Assembly (NCBI RefSeq): GCF_000389965.1 | Contig: NC_021191.1 | Coordinates: forward strand, 8,433,501 to 8,497,500 | Direction: 5' to 3' | Source of the DNA: Actinoplanes sp. N902-109 | GTDB taxonomy: Bacteria; Actinomycetota; Actinomycetes; Mycobacteriales; Micromonosporaceae | Length of the DNA: 64,000 bases | Part shown: piece after piece, positions 62,543-64,000 of the stretch | Position numbering within the stretch: position 1 is the first letter of the stretch | Layout of the letters: each line of letters opens with the position of its first letter | Program-made: the position numbers and the translations under genes | The notes under the pieces: model-generated | Database searches by the model: none | What the model saw: the letters and a program-made list of their open reading frames with translations, nothing else | What the model was told of the DNA's origin: nothing

Positions 62543-63961
62543 ATGTTTGAATACGCCCCCGCCCCCGAGTCCCGCTCGGTCGTCGACATCGCGCCGTCCT
62601 ACGGCGTGTTCATCGACGGCCGGTTCACCGAAGGCTCCGGCTCGTTCAAGACGGTCAACCCCGCGTCGGAGGAAGTGCTCTCCGAGGTGAGCCTGGCCGG
62701 CCCGGAGGATGTCGACCGCGCTGTGGCGGCTGCCCGCCGGGCGTACGAGTCATGGTCGAATCTGCCCGGCAGTGAGCGCGCCAAGTATCTGTTCCGGATC
62801 GCCCGGATCATCCAGGAGCGGTCCCGCGAGCTGGCCGTGCTGGAGTCGCTCGACAACGGCAAGCCGATCCGCGAGTCCCGCGACGTCGACCTGCCGCTGG
62901 TCGCCGCGCACTTCTTCTACTACGCGGGCTGGGCCGACAAGCTGAAGTACGCCGGTTTCGGCCCCGACCCGCGACCGCTCGGCGTCGCCGCCCAGGTCAT
63001 CCCGTGGAACTTCCCGCTGCTCATGCTCGCGTGGAAAGTCGCCCCAGCGCTGGCCACCGGCAACACGGTCGTCCTCAAGCCGGCCGAGACGACCCCGCTG
63101 TCCGCGCTGTTCTTCGCCGACATCTGCCGCCAGGCCGAGCTGCCGCCGGGCGTCGTCAACATCATCACGGGCGCGGGCGACACCGGCCGCACGCTCGTCG
63201 AGCACCCCGGCGTCGACAAGGTCGCGTTCACCGGCTCCACCGAGGTCGGCCGGCAGATCGCCCGCTCGGTGGCCGGCACGAGCAAGCGCCTCACACTGGA
63301 GCTGGGCGGCAAGGCGGCGAACATCGTGTTCGACGACGCGCCGATCGACCAGGCCGTCGAGGGCATCGTCAACGGCATCTTCTTCAACCAGGGCCACGTG
63401 TGCTGCGCGGGTTCCCGCCTGCTGGTCCAGGAGTCGGTGTACGACGAGGTGCTCGAAGCGCTCAAGCGGCGCATGGCCACGCTGCGCCTCGGCGACCCGC
63501 TGGACAAGAACACCGACATCGGCGCGATCAACTCGGCGGAGCAGCTCGAACGCATCCGCCGGCTCACCGAGGCCGGTGCGGAGGAGGGCGCGGAACGCTG
63601 GTCGGCGCCGTGCGAGCTGCCCGCCCAGGGCTTCTGGTTCGCGCCCACCATCTTCACCGGCGTCACCCAGGCCCACCGCATCGCCCGCGAGGAGATCTTC
63701 GGGCCGGTGCTGTCGGTGCTTACGTTCCGGACGCCGGCCGAGGCCATCGAGAAGGCCAACAACACTCCGTACGGCCTGTCCGCCGGCCTCTGGAGCGACA
63801 AGGGTTCGCTGATCCTGGCGGTGGCCGACAAGCTGCGCGCCGGGGTGGTCTGGGCCAACACGTTCAACAAGTTCGACCCGACCTCGCCGTTCGGCGGCTA
63901 CAAGGAATCCGGATACGGCCGTGAGGGCGGCCGCCACGGTCTGGAGGCGTACCTTGCCTGA
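62543..63961 (+). CDS. Aldehyde dehydrogenase
   Basis: 472 residues. NAD-binding IPWNFPLLMLAWKVAPAL, the FTGSTEVGR loop, catalytic Glu in LTLELGGKAA and catalytic Cys in GHVCCAGSRL, with EIFGPVLSVL near the C-terminus. It follows deoC with a 4-nt gap and is followed by a second ALDH that overlaps it, an arrangement that would oxidise acetaldehyde from deoxyribose breakdown (inference). Confidence 0.93.
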   Translation: MFEYAPAPESRSVVDIAPSYGVFIDGRFTEGSGSFKTVNPASEEVLSEVSLAGPEDVDRAVAAARRAYESWSNLPGSERAKYLFRIARIIQERSRELAVLESLDNGKPIRESRDVDLPLVAAHFFYYAGWADKLKYAGFGPDPRPLGVAAQVIPWNFPLLMLAWKVAPALATGNTVVLKPAETTPLSALFFADICRQAELPPGVVNIITGAGDTGRTLVEHPGVDKVAFTGSTEVGRQIARSVAGTSKRLTLELGGKAANIVFDDAPIDQAVEGIVNGIFFNQGHVCCAGSRLLVQESVYDEVLEALKRRMATLRLGDPLDKNTDIGAINSAEQLERIRRLTEAGAEEGAERWSAPCELPAQGFWFAPTIFTGVTQAHRIAREEIFGPVLSVLTFRTPAEAIEKANNTPYGLSAGLWSDKGSLILAVADKLRAGVVWANTFNKFDPTSPFGGYKESGYGREGGRHGLEAYLA

Positions 63962-64000
63962 TCTGCGGTTGCGCGTCCGCAAGACGTACAAGCTCTTCAT
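63954..64000 (+). CDS. Second aldehyde dehydrogenase, N-terminal fragment
   Basis: Only the first 15 or so residues are present (MPDLRLRVRKTYKLF). TTG 63954 has GGAGG 7 nt upstream and overlaps the stop of the preceding ALDH by 8 nt. RKTYKLF followed by a glycine-rich strand is the common start of the paralogous ALDH found after deoC in actinomycetes (from memory). The rest lies outside the window. Confidence 0.55.
   Translation, partial: MPDLRLRVRKTYKLF

Overview
The window is GC-rich chromosomal DNA from an actinomycete, most probably a member of the Micromonosporaceae such as Actinoplanes (inference). The reasons are a GTP-type PEP carboxykinase, a mycosin with type VII secretion-like partners, a three-part acyl-CoA carboxylase (alpha, beta and a tiny epsilon subunit), an Rv1086-like cis-prenyltransferase, an Rv3303c-like flavoprotein, GOLPH3-family and SCO6745-family proteins, frequent GTG starts, and many leaderless promoters. 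I see no rRNA, tRNA, CRISPR array, transposase or phage gene.

Region by region. 1-6.5 kb: two paralogous membrane proteins, ispH, then two small divergent regulator/oxidoreductase modules (TetX-like monooxygenase with TetR; SDR pair with TetR), each with visible operator-like repeats. 6.5-7.6 kb: a gene-free stretch with four copies of a 14-bp palindrome followed by a CAGG-type minisatellite. 7.6-15.5 kb: a membrane-anchored protein with a GGGDF tail, rmuC, rhomboid protease, trypsin-like protease, lysozyme-fold wall hydrolase with a long leader, PIN-PhoH ATPase, otsB and a Z-prenyl diphosphate synthase. 15.5-23.1 kb: geranylgeranyl-reductase-like oxidase, membrane protein, pckG, an ECF sigma factor whose promoter abuts a CebR-like operator, two GtrA proteins, a PH-domain protein and birA. 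23-32.3 kb: a long low-complexity membrane protein, propionyl-type carboxyltransferase (accB), M50 peptidase, maf, a low-GC mosaic mycosin/T7SS-substrate cassette, and accE. 32.4-43 kb: a giant Ser/Thr kinase, an ABC exporter, accA and a DedA protein. 43-53.5 kb: a quinone-reductase-like flavoprotein, GGCT-like protein, SCO6745-like protein, MBL hydrolase, DUF4349 lipoprotein, M20 amidohydrolase, an alpha-only methylmalonyl-CoA mutase and a second Ser/Thr kinase. 53.5-64 kb: phosphohexomutase, GOLPH3, a GT-D/TagF-type cell-surface polymer operon, NUDIX, upp, deoC and two aldehyde dehydrogenases.

How it fits together: birA, accA, accB and accE together with the mutase suggest a propionyl-CoA to methylmalonyl-CoA to succinyl-CoA route feeding pckG. 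Upp, deoC and the aldehyde dehydrogenases form a nucleoside salvage and catabolism block. The phosphohexomutase, GT-D and TagF-like genes point to wall polymer synthesis.

The least explained features are: a ~134-bp long-hairpin element present twice (42957-43090 and 60781-60913), both times between convergent genes and once supplying the stop codon of a NUDIX gene; the four-palindrome array at 6734-7236; the operator-sigma promoter arrangement at 19.41 kb; and the low-GC T7SS-like cassette lying between accE and maf.
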